NCBI GenBank assembly: GCA_963590855.1
Contig: CAVAQT010000014.1
Location: forward strand, 8,299-72,298
DNA: 64,000 nt
Source of the DNA: Ruminococcus_C sp963590855
GTDB taxonomy: Bacteria; Bacillota; Clostridia; Oscillospirales; Ruminococcaceae
Direction of reading: 5' to 3'
Part shown: positions 1-8,019 of the stretch, in pieces
Numbering within the stretch: position 1 is the stretch's first letter
How the letters are laid out: each line of letters opens with the position of its first letter
Position numbers and translations under genes: made by a program
The notes under the pieces: generated by a model
Told to the model about the DNA's origin: nothing
Database searches by the model: none
What the model saw: the letters and a program-made list of their open reading frames with translations, nothing else

Positions 1-1024
1 GAAAACTGCACTGAACCGGCATATTGACCCGGCGCCCTTTGTACCGAGCGGCACAGCAGAACTATCTCAGCGCTGCGAAAAGATCCTGACACTCCAGGCA
101 ATGGGACTCGCCAGCCGTCTCAAGCATATCGGCTGCAAAACCGCCGTGGTGGGACTCTCCGGCGGTCTGGATTCCACATTGGCGTTGATCGTCATGGCAC
201 ATGCATTTGACATCTGCGGTCTGGATCACGCCGGAATGCTGGCGATCACCATGCCCTGCTTCGGCACAACAGACCGCACTTACCAGAATGCATGCAGTCT
301 GGCGAAAGCATATGGTGCAACGCTCCGGGAAATCCCCATTCAAAAAAGCGTCCGACAGCATTTCACCGATATTGGGCACGACGAATCGGTTCACGATGTG
401 ACTTATGAAAATTCCCAGGCGCGGGAACGGACGCAGGTATTGATGGACATCGCCAACCAATCCGGCGGTATTGTCATCGGCACAGGCGATCTCTCAGAAC
501 TGGCGCTGGGTTGGGCAACCTATAACGGCGACCACATGAGCATGTATGCCGTCAACGCATCCATTCCCAAAACGCTGGTACGCTATCTGGTAGCACATGA
601 AGCCGCGCAGACTCCGCCGGAACTGAGCGCCATCCTCCGGGATGTTCTGGACACTCCTGTCAGCCCGGAGCTTCTGCCGCCGGAACAGGACGGCACCATC
701 GCCCAGAAAACAGAAGAGCTCGTCGGCCCATATGCGCTTCACGACTTTTTCCTCTACTATGTGCTCCGCTTTGGATTTGCGCCCCATAAGATCTATCGCA
801 TGGCAAAGCACGCCTTTGCCGGAACATACGATGACGCCACAATTTTAAAATGGCTGAAAAAGTTCTACTGGCGCTTCTTCTCACAGCAGTTCAAGCGCAG
901 CTGTCTCCCGGACGGCCCTAAGGTGGGCAGCGTGACGCTCTCACCCAGAGGTGACTGGAGAATGCCCAGCGACGCATGCGTTTCACTATGGCAAAAGGAT
1001 CTGGAAAAGATCACAGCAGAATAA
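1..1024 (+). CDS. nadE: Glutamine-dependent NAD+ synthase, C-terminal part (5' end outside window)
   Basis: The frame is open from the first bases of the window, so about 340 C-terminal residues are seen and the N-terminal glutaminase (nitrilase-like) half lies upstream. The product would amidate deamido-NAD+ to NAD+ with ATP and glutamine-derived ammonia in the cytosol. The PP-loop SGGLDST lies about 55 residues in, preceded by the linker PFVPSGTAELSQRCEKI, which is typical of the long two-domain NadE form; GTGDLSELALGW is the other hallmark. A strong terminator follows the stop. The length seen and all key motifs look intact. The glutamine-dependent type is inferred from the linker, because the glutaminase catalytic residues are not in view. 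Confidence 0.93.
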   Translation, partial: KTALNRHIDPAPFVPSGTAELSQRCEKILTLQAMGLASRLKHIGCKTAVVGLSGGLDSTLALIVMAHAFDICGLDHAGMLAITMPCFGTTDRTYQNACSLAKAYGATLREIPIQKSVRQHFTDIGHDESVHDVTYENSQARERTQVLMDIANQSGGIVIGTGDLSELALGWATYNGDHMSMYAVNASIPKTLVRYLVAHEAAQTPPELSAILRDVLDTPVSPELLPPEQDGTIAQKTEELVGPYALHDFFLYYVLRFGFAPHKIYRMAKHAFAGTYDDATILKWLKKFYWRFFSQQFKRSCLPDGPKVGSVTLSPRGDWRMPSDACVSLWQKDLEKITAE

Positions 1025-1045
1025 ATCGTATTTCAGTAAAAACAG

Positions 1046-1088
1046 AACGCCGATATCCGGTTGAAACATACCGGACATCGGCGTTTTT
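1046..1088. terminator. Terminator between nadE and the PAP2 gene (likely bidirectional)
   Basis: A 16-bp near-perfect inverted repeat (AACGCCGATATCCGGT with its complement, 8-nt loop) is followed by TTTTT on the plus strand and preceded by AAAA in 1038-1041. It lies between two convergent genes, so it can serve both. Confidence 0.85.
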
Positions 1089-1106
1089 GTATCGCAAAGC
1101 ATTGGC

Positions 1107-1712
1107 TCACATTGCATGCTCTATATTTTCCGGGAATCCAGTTCCCACCCAGCTGCGCACTGCTTCCGGCATCCATCCGGCACGCAGCACCATCGACATC
1201 ACCAACAGCGCCGCGATTCCAAACACAATTCCCAGCAGCATGCCGCACAGCACATCTGAGGGATAATGCACCCCCAGATACATCCGGGAAAAGGCAATCG
1301 TCAGCGCGATCAGAAGCGCAGTTACCCCAACCCACATCGGCAGCATCGCAAGAAATACCGTTGCCACCGCAAAGGAACTGGAAGTATGCCCCGACGGAAA
1401 CGAAAAGTCATGAGGCTTTCGGATCAAAAATTGCAGTCCGGGGATTTTATCGAAAGGCCGTGCGCGTTCTACCAGGTTTTTCAAAAATGCATTGCACACC
1501 AAAGCAGAAAACACCAGAGATAACAGTGCCGTCAGCGCCGCCCGGCGTGTTTGCTGCCGGAACAGCAGAAAAGCACACGCTGTCAGCCAGAGAATGCCGC
1601 CGTTTCCTAAAAACGTCGCAATTTTCATTGTGACCGTCAGCCAGCCGCGCCGCAGACGCTCCTGAAACCAAAGCAGCGTCTGCTGTTCCCAGTGTTGTAA
1701 CCGATGCAGCAT
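1107..1712 (-). CDS. PAP2-family membrane phosphatase
   Basis: A 201-residue integral membrane protein with about five or six hydrophobic segments. The three phosphatidic acid phosphatase type 2 motifs are present in order: KNLVERARP (K-x6-RP), PSGH, and SRMYLGVHYPSD (SR-x5-H-x3-D). Family members dephosphorylate lipid phosphates such as undecaprenyl diphosphate or phosphatidate on the outer face of the membrane. The substrate cannot be told from sequence; undecaprenyl-PP recycling (BcrC-like) is one option. It is a single gene converging on nadE. The start ATG at 1712 is preceded by a GGAG-type site. Confidence 0.88.
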   Translation of the reverse strand: MLHRLQHWEQQTLLWFQERLRRGWLTVTMKIATFLGNGGILWLTACAFLLFRQQTRRAALTALLSLVFSALVCNAFLKNLVERARPFDKIPGLQFLIRKPHDFSFPSGHTSSSFAVATVFLAMLPMWVGVTALLIALTIAFSRMYLGVHYPSDVLCGMLLGIVFGIAALLVMSMVLRAGWMPEAVRSWVGTGFPENIEHAM

Positions 1713-1910
1713 ATTGTCTCACTCCTATCTGCCATATCAAGCTGCCTTTAGTATAGCATACCGCAGCGGAAAATGCAAGTTTTTTCATTCGTTTTCATCT
1801 TTTTTTCACGCAGATTCACAAAAATATCGCACAAAGATACCGTACAAAATTGCTGTTTTCAAAGAATTGCTGAATGCATCAATTTTTTCTGAAAACACGA
1901 AAAGAAACTA

Positions 1911-1939
1911 TTGACATTGTACAATCGCTATGGTATAAT
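1911..1939 (+). promoter_or_regulatory. Sigma-A promoter of the mannanase gene
   Basis: TTGACA at 1911-1916 and TATAAT at 1934-1939 are separated by exactly 17 bp. Transcription should start near 1946, leaving a leader of about 115 nt before the mannanase ATG. Confidence 0.88.
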
Positions 1940-1945
1940 AGACAA

Positions 1946-2061
1946 TAAGCGTAGACAGCCGGAATAGCTGACGGCTTCGCAACTGTACTTTTTTCAAAAA
2001 AGAAAGCATTGCAGTGAAAAAACAGCTATTATTTCACCGCAGTAGAATGGAGAATTGATTT
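1946..2061 (+). promoter_or_regulatory. Untranslated leader of the mannanase gene
   Basis: This fills the 349-nt gap between the PAP2 gene and the mannanase gene (1713-2061) together with the promoter. It can fold a hairpin AGCCG/CGGCT inside GCG/CGC near 1949-1980 and a second one, GTGAAA/TTTCAC, near 2012-2038. I recognise no known riboswitch class in it. GGAG at 2049-2052 is the ribosome site. Confidence 0.4.
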
Positions 2062-4545
2062 ATGAAGAAGAATCTCAAGCGGGCATTGACCGCGGCAGTA
2101 GCCGGCGTCATGACCGTAAACTGCATGGCACTGGCAAGTGTAATGCAGGCAGGCGCAGCAGGTACCAAGTACGAATTTGAGGACGGCAAGCAATCTGCAG
2201 CAAATTCTGTCAAGGATGACGCAAATGCATCCGGCGGAAAATATGTATTTCTGGAGAACGGCGGCGATGAAATTTCCGTTACCGTTCCGATTGAAAAAAC
2301 TGGCATGTATACCTTAAAGGTCAACTATTCTGCACCTTACGGCAACAAGATCCAGAATCTGTATGTCAACGGCGTAGACCAGGGCCAGTGCAGCTTTGCT
2401 CCGACAGATGAGGGTGTCTGGAAAGAACTGGATCTCGGCTCTGTAAAACTGGATGCCGGAGACAATACCATCGCTATTGTGGGCAGCTGGGGCTGGACAA
2501 ACTTCGATTATATCTCGGTAGAAGAGGCAACATTGCCGGATATCACCGCCAGCGACACCAAGTGCAGCGATCCGGCTGCAACAGCAGAAGCAGACAGCCT
2601 GATGCAGTACCTGTCCAGTGTATATGGCCAGCACATCATTTCCGGTCAGCAGGAAATTTACAAATATGGCCCGCACGACTTTGAGTATGAGTTCAAGTAC
2701 ATCAACGACACCACCGGCAAGTATCCGGCGATCCGCGGCTTCGACTATCTAAACTGCAACCCGCTGTACGGCAGCGAGGACGGCACCACTGATCGTATCA
2801 TCCAGTGGGTCAACGACAATCCGTACTCCGAGAATCAGGGTATTGCAACCGCATCCTGGCACATCACCGTACCGAAGAACTTCTCCAGCTACAACATCGG
2901 TGACAGCGTAGACTGGGCAAATGCGACCTATGTTCCCAAGGAAACTGACTTTGAACCGTCCAAGATCCTGGAAGAGGGCTCTAAGGAACGGGAATACTAC
3001 ATGCTTTGCCTGAAGGGTCTGGCAGGCGAACTGCAGAAGCTGCAGGATGCTAATGTACCGCTGATCTTCCGTCCGCTTCATGAAGCAGAAGGCAGCGGCG
3101 GCGAGACCGGTTCCTGGTTCTGGTGGGGCAAGGAAGGCTCTGCGGTTTATAAGGAACTGTGGATCCTCACCTATGAGACACTGACACAGGAATATGGCCT
3201 CCACAACCTGATCTGGGAATGGAACAGCTATGCTTATGATACCTCTGCAAACTGGTATCCGGGCGACGAATATGTAGACATCGTAGCTTATGACAAATAC
3301 AACTGCACCGACTGGTCTACCGGCAGCGCAGTATTGAAGCACAATGACAGCGCCATCAGCAGCACCTTCTACTCCATCATGCAGAAGTATAACAGCAAGA
3401 AGATGGTCGCTATGGCTGAAAACGACAGCATCCCGACACTGAACAACCTGGTTTCGGAAAAAGCTGGATGGCTGTATTTCTGCCCGTGGTATGACGGCGG
3501 CAGCGACAGCACCAACTTCCTGACCAATGAGCTGTTCAACACCAAGGAAGACCTGAAGGAAATCTACACCAGCGACTACTGCATCACCCTGGACGAACTG
3601 CCGGCAGATCTGTACGGCAATGGTCAGCAAGGCACCGGCACCAAGCCGAGCCACACCACACAGCCGACTACAACCACTACTGTACCGGCAGGCAAGGGCG
3701 AAGCTGCAAAGATCGTAGCAGACAGCGGCGTTTATAACATCACCTTCAAGGAATCCATCGGCGATACCCTGGATCTGGTATTCAAGGTTAGCGACAATGT
3801 TTCTGCTGCAAACGGCGGCGTCGGCATTTCCGCATCCGTTGACGGCACAGACTACTGGGTAAACTTTGAGTGGAAGCTCAAGGGTGAAAATGAAATCACT
3901 GCAAAGCTGGACACTCCGCTTAATATCACCTACAACAACGGTAAGGACGAAGTTACCGACAAGGATCAGATCGCAAAGATCGTAGACGAAGCCATCAAGC
4001 AGAAAACCGCTCAGGTACAGGTTTGGTGGACTGGCGACAAGAACGGTGATTCCGCAGATATTTCCGACGTAGAACTGATCGGTGCATATCTGCCGAAGAA
4101 GGGTGACTCCACTGATACAGAAACCACAACAACTTCTGAAACCAGTGATTCCACCGAAAGCGAGACCACTACCACAACCGTATCTGAAACCAGTGATTCT
4201 TCTGACACCACAGAAACCACAACTGATACTACTTCTGCAACAGATGACTCCACTGCATCCGTTTCTGACACCTCGTCTGAAACCACTACCACTTCTGCAA
4301 CCACAGAAAGCAGCGAGGAACCGATAGAAGGCCCGTCCCTCTATGGTGACGTAAATCTGGACGGCAGAGTAGACATCACAGATGCCGTACTGCTGAACAA
4401 GATTGTTGCAGGACAGGTAACTGTCAACGGCCAGGCAGCTGCAAATGCAGATACCACCGCTGATGGCTCGGTTTCCGCAGACGATGCGATCGGACTGCTG
4501 AAGTTCCTGGTTCAGATCGTAACTTCTCTCCCGATCACCGACTAA
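2062..4545 (+). CDS. Secreted modular GH26 beta-mannanase with CBM and C-terminal dockerin
   Basis: An 827-residue extracellular enzyme. Order of parts: signal peptide (1-32, cut after AGA), a CBM35/CBM6-like beta-sandwich (about 36-157), a GH26 catalytic barrel (about 180-505), a Thr/Pro linker, a second beta-rich module (about 545-680, perhaps a Ruminococcus-type CBM), a long Ser/Thr/Glu linker, and a dockerin (about 760-825). In the barrel RPLHEAEG places the acid/base at Glu341, followed by the WFWWG motif, and AMAEND places the nucleophile at Glu453. The dockerin shows two calcium-loop repeats (GDVNLDGRVDITDAVLLNK and NADTTADGSVSADDAIGLLK). The product should hydrolyse beta-1,4-mannan while attached to a cohesin scaffold. 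The mannan specificity is inferred from the family. Confidence 0.93.
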   Translation: MKKNLKRALTAAVAGVMTVNCMALASVMQAGAAGTKYEFEDGKQSAANSVKDDANASGGKYVFLENGGDEISVTVPIEKTGMYTLKVNYSAPYGNKIQNLYVNGVDQGQCSFAPTDEGVWKELDLGSVKLDAGDNTIAIVGSWGWTNFDYISVEEATLPDITASDTKCSDPAATAEADSLMQYLSSVYGQHIISGQQEIYKYGPHDFEYEFKYINDTTGKYPAIRGFDYLNCNPLYGSEDGTTDRIIQWVNDNPYSENQGIATASWHITVPKNFSSYNIGDSVDWANATYVPKETDFEPSKILEEGSKEREYYMLCLKGLAGELQKLQDANVPLIFRPLHEAEGSGGETGSWFWWGKEGSAVYKELWILTYETLTQEYGLHNLIWEWNSYAYDTSANWYPGDEYVDIVAYDKYNCTDWSTGSAVLKHNDSAISSTFYSIMQKYNSKKMVAMAENDSIPTLNNLVSEKAGWLYFCPWYDGGSDSTNFLTNELFNTKEDLKEIYTSDYCITLDELPADLYGNGQQGTGTKPSHTTQPTTTTTVPAGKGEAAKIVADSGVYNITFKESIGDTLDLVFKVSDNVSAANGGVGISASVDGTDYWVNFEWKLKGENEITAKLDTPLNITYNNGKDEVTDKDQIAKIVDEAIKQKTAQVQVWWTGDKNGDSADISDVELIGAYLPKKGDSTDTETTTTSETSDSTESETTTTTVSETSDSSDTTETTTDTTSATDDSTASVSDTSSETTTTSATTESSEEPIEGPSLYGDVNLDGRVDITDAVLLNKIVAGQVTVNGQAAANADTTADGSVSADDAIGLLKFLVQIVTSLPITD

Positions 4546-4584
4546 ATCAATTTCTCTGATATTTTCTACACTCCTATTATAAAG

Positions 4585-4624
4585 GAAAAGGACTGTTTCC
4601 ACCGCGGAACAGTCCTTTTCTTGT
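4585..4624 (+). terminator. Terminator of the mannanase gene
   Basis: GAAAAGGACTGTTTCC pairs with GGAACAGTCCTTTTC across a 5-nt loop, with a T-rich end. It lies 40 nt after the stop codon. Confidence 0.85.
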
Positions 4625-4647
4625 TATGCCGTACCAAACGAAAGCAC

Positions 4648-4682
4648 AAAAAAAGCAGCCCATGAAGCTTTACACGGACTGC
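4648..4682 (-). terminator. Terminator of the AraC-family gene
   Basis: On the minus strand GCAGTCCGTG pairs with CATGGGCTGC (two G-U pairs) and is followed by seven T residues, 20 nt after the AraC stop. Confidence 0.75.
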
Positions 4683-4702
4683 CCATTTTCTATAGATATC
4701 GT

Positions 4703-5581
4703 TTAATTTCGCCACTGCCGCCGATACGCTCCGGCGGAGATGCCCTCAGTGGTTCGGAAAATGCGATTGAAATAACTGGAATCATGGATACCGCATTCCG
4801 CGGCGATCTCATCGATCTGTTTATCCGTAAAACGGAGCTCATTTTTCGCATAGTTCATGCGGCACTGATTGAGAAACTGCACAATCGTCAAGCCATAGCG
4901 TCGCTTGAAACCGCGGAGCATATAGTATTTGCTGACATCAAATCGTTTTCCCAGATCTTCCAGTGTGATCTTTTCGGAAAAATGCTCTTCCAGATAGCGA
5001 TGGATCTGTTCCCATTTCTGGGCAGCATCATGGGATGAACTGCCAGAGCGTTCCGGCTTTTTGGTCAAAAGCCGTGTCATCAGTTGCGTAAGGCACTCTG
5101 ATTCGTACAGTTCATAATCCGGTGCTTCTTCTTCAGCAATGTTCTTCAAGCGCAGCAGAAACGGCTCTACCCAATCCGCAGTATTGCTTAGCACAAAGGA
5201 ATGGTTGCGCTGGCGAAAGAGTTCGTATAAATGCGGCATGGCATTTCCGTTCCAGTGTACCCAGCGAATGCGCCACGGTTCCCGTGCATCGCAGCAATGA
5301 GAGTATGATTGGTGACAATCCAGAAAAGCGGTATCCCCTGCCTGAAGCGCCAGTGTCTCATCTCCTACAGTGATCGTGCCGCAGCCCTCTTCTACCGCAA
5401 TCAGCAGGTAAGAGTCCAGGGAATTTCTCCAGTTCTGGCGCGGTTCTTTGCAGGTCATTTCCCCAATTTCCTGCACATACAGCAACGCTTCACGCGCCAG
5501 TGCAGATGGTGTCCGCAGAATGCGCTCCGAATCCATATAAGCATTTTTTACGGTTTTTAAACCGGATTCCTGTGTTTCCAT
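4703..5581 (-). CDS. AraC-family transcriptional regulator
   Basis: A 292-residue cytosolic DNA-binding regulator. The N-terminal half (to about 150) is a cupin-like sugar-sensing domain with a GDTAFLDCHQSYSH segment. The C-terminal 100 residues hold two helix-turn-helix units: EKITLEDLGKRFDVSKYYM and IDEIAAECGIHDSSYFNRIF. I chose the ATG at 5581 because AGGAAAGGAA precedes it at proper spacing; an in-frame start at 5632 would add 17 residues without a good ribosome site. It is convergent with the mannanase gene, so a role in mannan or hemicellulose response is plausible but is inferred only from proximity. Confidence 0.88.
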   Translation of the reverse strand: METQESGLKTVKNAYMDSERILRTPSALAREALLYVQEIGEMTCKEPRQNWRNSLDSYLLIAVEEGCGTITVGDETLALQAGDTAFLDCHQSYSHCCDAREPWRIRWVHWNGNAMPHLYELFRQRNHSFVLSNTADWVEPFLLRLKNIAEEEAPDYELYESECLTQLMTRLLTKKPERSGSSSHDAAQKWEQIHRYLEEHFSEKITLEDLGKRFDVSKYYMLRGFKRRYGLTIVQFLNQCRMNYAKNELRFTDKQIDEIAAECGIHDSSYFNRIFRTTEGISAGAYRRQWRN

Positions 5582-5745
5582 ATTGAACCGTTCCTTTCCT
5601 GTAGCACCCGTTTCAAAACAGATACATCCCATTATTCAAAATGCACCGATTTTATTATACAAAATGCCGCCTCAAAATTCAAGTATTTTTTGAAAATTTT
5701 CACAAAACACTTCCAAAAGCAGTGTGGAAAAAGCACATACTCTAC

Positions 5746-5778
5746 AAAAAACCGCCCCGAGCAATTTCGGGGCGGTTT
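5746..5778. terminator. GC-rich terminator after the vanZ-like gene
   Basis: AAACCGCCCCGA pairs perfectly with TCGGGGCGGTTT across a 6-nt loop. Five A residues upstream give a T-run on the minus strand and TTTGCTTTTT follows on the plus strand, so it can work both ways. Confidence 0.85.
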
Positions 5779-5787
5779 GCTTTTTCT

Positions 5788-6261
5788 CTATTCGTTTTTG
5801 AATGCACGCATTCTGGTACAGAGCCAGACCACGGTAAAAAACAACAGGATCACTGCGGCTGCGCTGCCGGCATTGAGCAGTGACTCCGAGAAATCAAAAT
5901 GCCGTCCGGCAATGGGAATTTTCTGAAGCTCATCCAGGAAAGCAATCACCGTACAGCATCCTGCCGCGCAAACGATTCGCAGCCAGATATGATGCAGTTC
6001 CAGGAGCAGATGCCATAAAAGCGCCGACATGCCGCCCAAAACTGCATAGAGAAATACATGTGCCAGTTTCCGCAGTACCAGATTCAGGTGACTCAGCTGT
6101 GCCTCAGTGGGTGCATCATACAACCAGCCGCCAATTTTCCGCGCAAACCGCATGCTGTCTTTCAACGTCTCTGTACCGTTTTCTGTGGAAAGACGCCACA
6201 TCAGTCCAAGCCAGACTGCCATGACTGCCAACAGAGCGATGACCTTCTTCCAATTTCGCAT
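5788..6261 (-). CDS. VanZ-family membrane protein
   Basis: A 157-residue protein with about four transmembrane helices. RKLAHVFLYAVLG and the DELQKI...GRHFDFSESLLNAG region match the VanZ-like family, where a D/E-rich loop and a GR-x-(F/S)-D-x-x-x-N helix are conserved. VanZ gives low-level teicoplanin resistance in enterococci, but most family members have no known activity. It lies 21 nt after hslO and is probably the last gene of the methyltransferase-hslO-vanZ unit. Confidence 0.8.
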   Translation of the reverse strand: MRNWKKVIALLAVMAVWLGLMWRLSTENGTETLKDSMRFARKIGGWLYDAPTEAQLSHLNLVLRKLAHVFLYAVLGGMSALLWHLLLELHHIWLRIVCAAGCCTVIAFLDELQKIPIAGRHFDFSESLLNAGSAAAVILLFFTVVWLCTRMRAFKNE

Positions 6262-6282
6262 GATATCGGCTCCTCTTCCGGT

Positions 6283-7164
6283 TTATTCCGTTTCTTCTGC
6301 ACAGAGACCGCGCAATTCTTCCGGTGTGAATGTATATTTCTTTCCGCAAAAATGACAATTCACCTCAACCGGTTCATTTTCATCTGCCAGTTTCTCCAGT
6401 TCTGTATTACCCAACGCTTTCAACACACGTTCCGTCCGTTCCCGGCTGCAATCACACTGATAGTGCACTTCACCCTCATCCAAAAGATTCGGCTCTAAGC
6501 CCTCCAACAGACGCAGCGCGATCTGATCCGGTGTCATGCCCTGAGACATCATCGCCGTTACCGGCGGCAAAGTTTTCAGGTTATTCTCAATGGTTTCGAT
6601 GCAGGCATCACTGGCAAACGGCAGCACCTCAATCAGGAAGCCGCCGGCAACATTGACCGTCAGATCCGGATTTACCAACACACCCAGACCGCAGACCGTC
6701 GGTGTCTGTTCACTGGTTGCAAAATACTGTGCCACATCCTCTGCAATCTCACCGGAAACCAGAGGGACAACGCCCACATAGGGTTCTTTCAGCCCCAGAT
6801 CCTTTACCACAGAGAGTGTGCCGTCTGTTCCAACAGCGCCGCCGACATCCAGTTTTCCCTTGTCATTCAACGGCAGTTCTACTACCGGCTGTTCCACATC
6901 CGCCTTGACATTTCCGCGGCTGTCTGCAACCGCCACCAACATTCCGGCAGGGCCGCCGCCCTTTACCCGGAGTGTCACGGTGTCCTTTTCATTTTTCAGA
7001 TCGTATCCCATCATGCTCGCAGCAATCGACAAACGCCCCAGTGCGGCAGTGACTACCGCCGAAGTCTGATGGATTCTCTCAATTTCTGCTACAATGTCTG
7101 TTGCATCAATTGCACTCGCCACAACTGATGCGTCTTTTGCAATTGCTCGTTTTAAAATTCCCAT
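6283..7164 (-). CDS. hslO: Redox-regulated chaperone Hsp33
   Basis: A 293-residue cytosolic holdase that is switched on by oxidation. The C-terminal zinc centre is complete: Cys237-x-Cys239 (CDC) and Cys270-x2-Cys273 (CHFC). In the family these bind Zn(II) when reduced and form disulfides during oxidative or hypochlorite stress, exposing the client-binding surface. The length is normal. The start lies 2 nt after the methyltransferase stop, so the two are co-transcribed. No regulator is seen. Confidence 0.95.
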   Translation of the reverse strand: MGILKRAIAKDASVVASAIDATDIVAEIERIHQTSAVVTAALGRLSIAASMMGYDLKNEKDTVTLRVKGGGPAGMLVAVADSRGNVKADVEQPVVELPLNDKGKLDVGGAVGTDGTLSVVKDLGLKEPYVGVVPLVSGEIAEDVAQYFATSEQTPTVCGLGVLVNPDLTVNVAGGFLIEVLPFASDACIETIENNLKTLPPVTAMMSQGMTPDQIALRLLEGLEPNLLDEGEVHYQCDCSRERTERVLKALGNTELEKLADENEPVEVNCHFCGKKYTFTPEELRGLCAEETE

Positions 7165-7166
7165 AG

Positions 7167-7925
7167 TTATGCTTCCTTTCTTGCCGCAATGACCATCCGC
7201 TCACTGTCCGGGCGGAGCGGCTCTTCTGTATCTGCGTGATATATTCCAAGCACATGAAATCCTGCCTTTTCCAGTCCAGAAGCAACTTGCTCCGGATCAT
7301 ACGCGCGCTCCGTAATCTGCTCATCCGTCCGGATGTAGCGCCCATCAGCGCAAAGGCGGAACAGATCCAGTGTAATTTCTACTGTACAGTTATCCTCACA
7401 AAGGGCATTCTCCCAGACACAGTAGACGTCCTCAGTCTCATAGACATACACCTGACTGCCCAGCAGTTCCCGGTGCTTGTACAGCGTATTCATGTCAAAC
7501 ACAAAAACGCCGCCCGGCTCCAGAGATTCCCACACACGCCGGAACACCTGTTCCACATCGGAAAATGACGGTAAATGATTCAGGCTGTCCAGGGTACAGA
7601 TCGCTGCATCTACTGTTCCATATAGTTCCAGTTCCCGCATGTCCTGGCAGACATACTGAATCGGCAGCTGATGGGTGATCTTTTTCTCCATCGCCTGTCC
7701 CAGCATGCCCTCGGAATAGTCCACGCCGATCATATCATAACCGCGCTTTGCCATTTCTTCTGTCAGCGTTCCTGTTCCGCAAGCCAGATCCAGCATGACT
7801 CTGCCTTCCGCACGCAGAAACTTCTGCACCAAACCATCCAGATACGCAGCTCGCGCCGGATAGTTGACGTTTTCGGTCAATGCATCATAGTAAAATGAAA
7901 ATGTTTCATAACCTGTTTCCTGCAT
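7167..7925 (-). CDS. Class I SAM-dependent methyltransferase
   Basis: A 252-residue Rossmann-fold methyltransferase. Motif I is LDLACGTGTLTEEMAKRG, followed by GVDYSEGML (acidic residue of motif II) and a DAAICTLDSLNHL segment. It resembles small-molecule or tRNA-type clostridial methyltransferases, but the substrate is unknown. AAAGGAG lies 6 nt before the ATG at 7925; a longer frame reaches 7970 but would run into the terminator hairpin upstream and is not preferred. It is the first gene of the hslO operon. Confidence 0.8.
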   Translation of the reverse strand: MQETGYETFSFYYDALTENVNYPARAAYLDGLVQKFLRAEGRVMLDLACGTGTLTEEMAKRGYDMIGVDYSEGMLGQAMEKKITHQLPIQYVCQDMRELELYGTVDAAICTLDSLNHLPSFSDVEQVFRRVWESLEPGGVFVFDMNTLYKHRELLGSQVYVYETEDVYCVWENALCEDNCTVEITLDLFRLCADGRYIRTDEQITERAYDPEQVASGLEKAGFHVLGIYHADTEEPLRPDSERMVIAARKEA

Positions 7926-7941
7926 GGCTGCACTCCTTTGT

Positions 7942-7982
7942 AAAAAACAAGGGTACACAGCCAAAGCCATGTCCCCTGTTTT
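7942..7982 (-). terminator. Probable terminator of secA
   Basis: On the minus strand AACAGGGGACA can pair with TGTACCCTTGTT (some mismatches) and is followed by TTTTTT. It lies about 40 nt after the secA stop and just before the methyltransferase ribosome site, so partial read-through could feed the next operon, for which I saw no separate promoter. Confidence 0.55.
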
Positions 7983-8019
7983 TCAGTTTATTCAAAACTT
8001 CCGATCCGCTGATCGGTGA

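Noticed and set aside
1946..2061. Riboswitch before the mannanase gene
   Set aside because: Hairpins are possible but no known aptamer consensus could be matched, so it is listed only as a structured leader.
4100..4320. Tandem repeat or repeat expansion in the mannanase gene
   Set aside because: The Thr/Ser/Glu-rich triplet pattern is an ordinary inter-domain linker, not a DNA repeat element.
2749..4602. 617-codon frame opposite the mannanase
   Set aside because: Antisense shadow; it even runs through the terminator and the Ser/Thr linker repeats.
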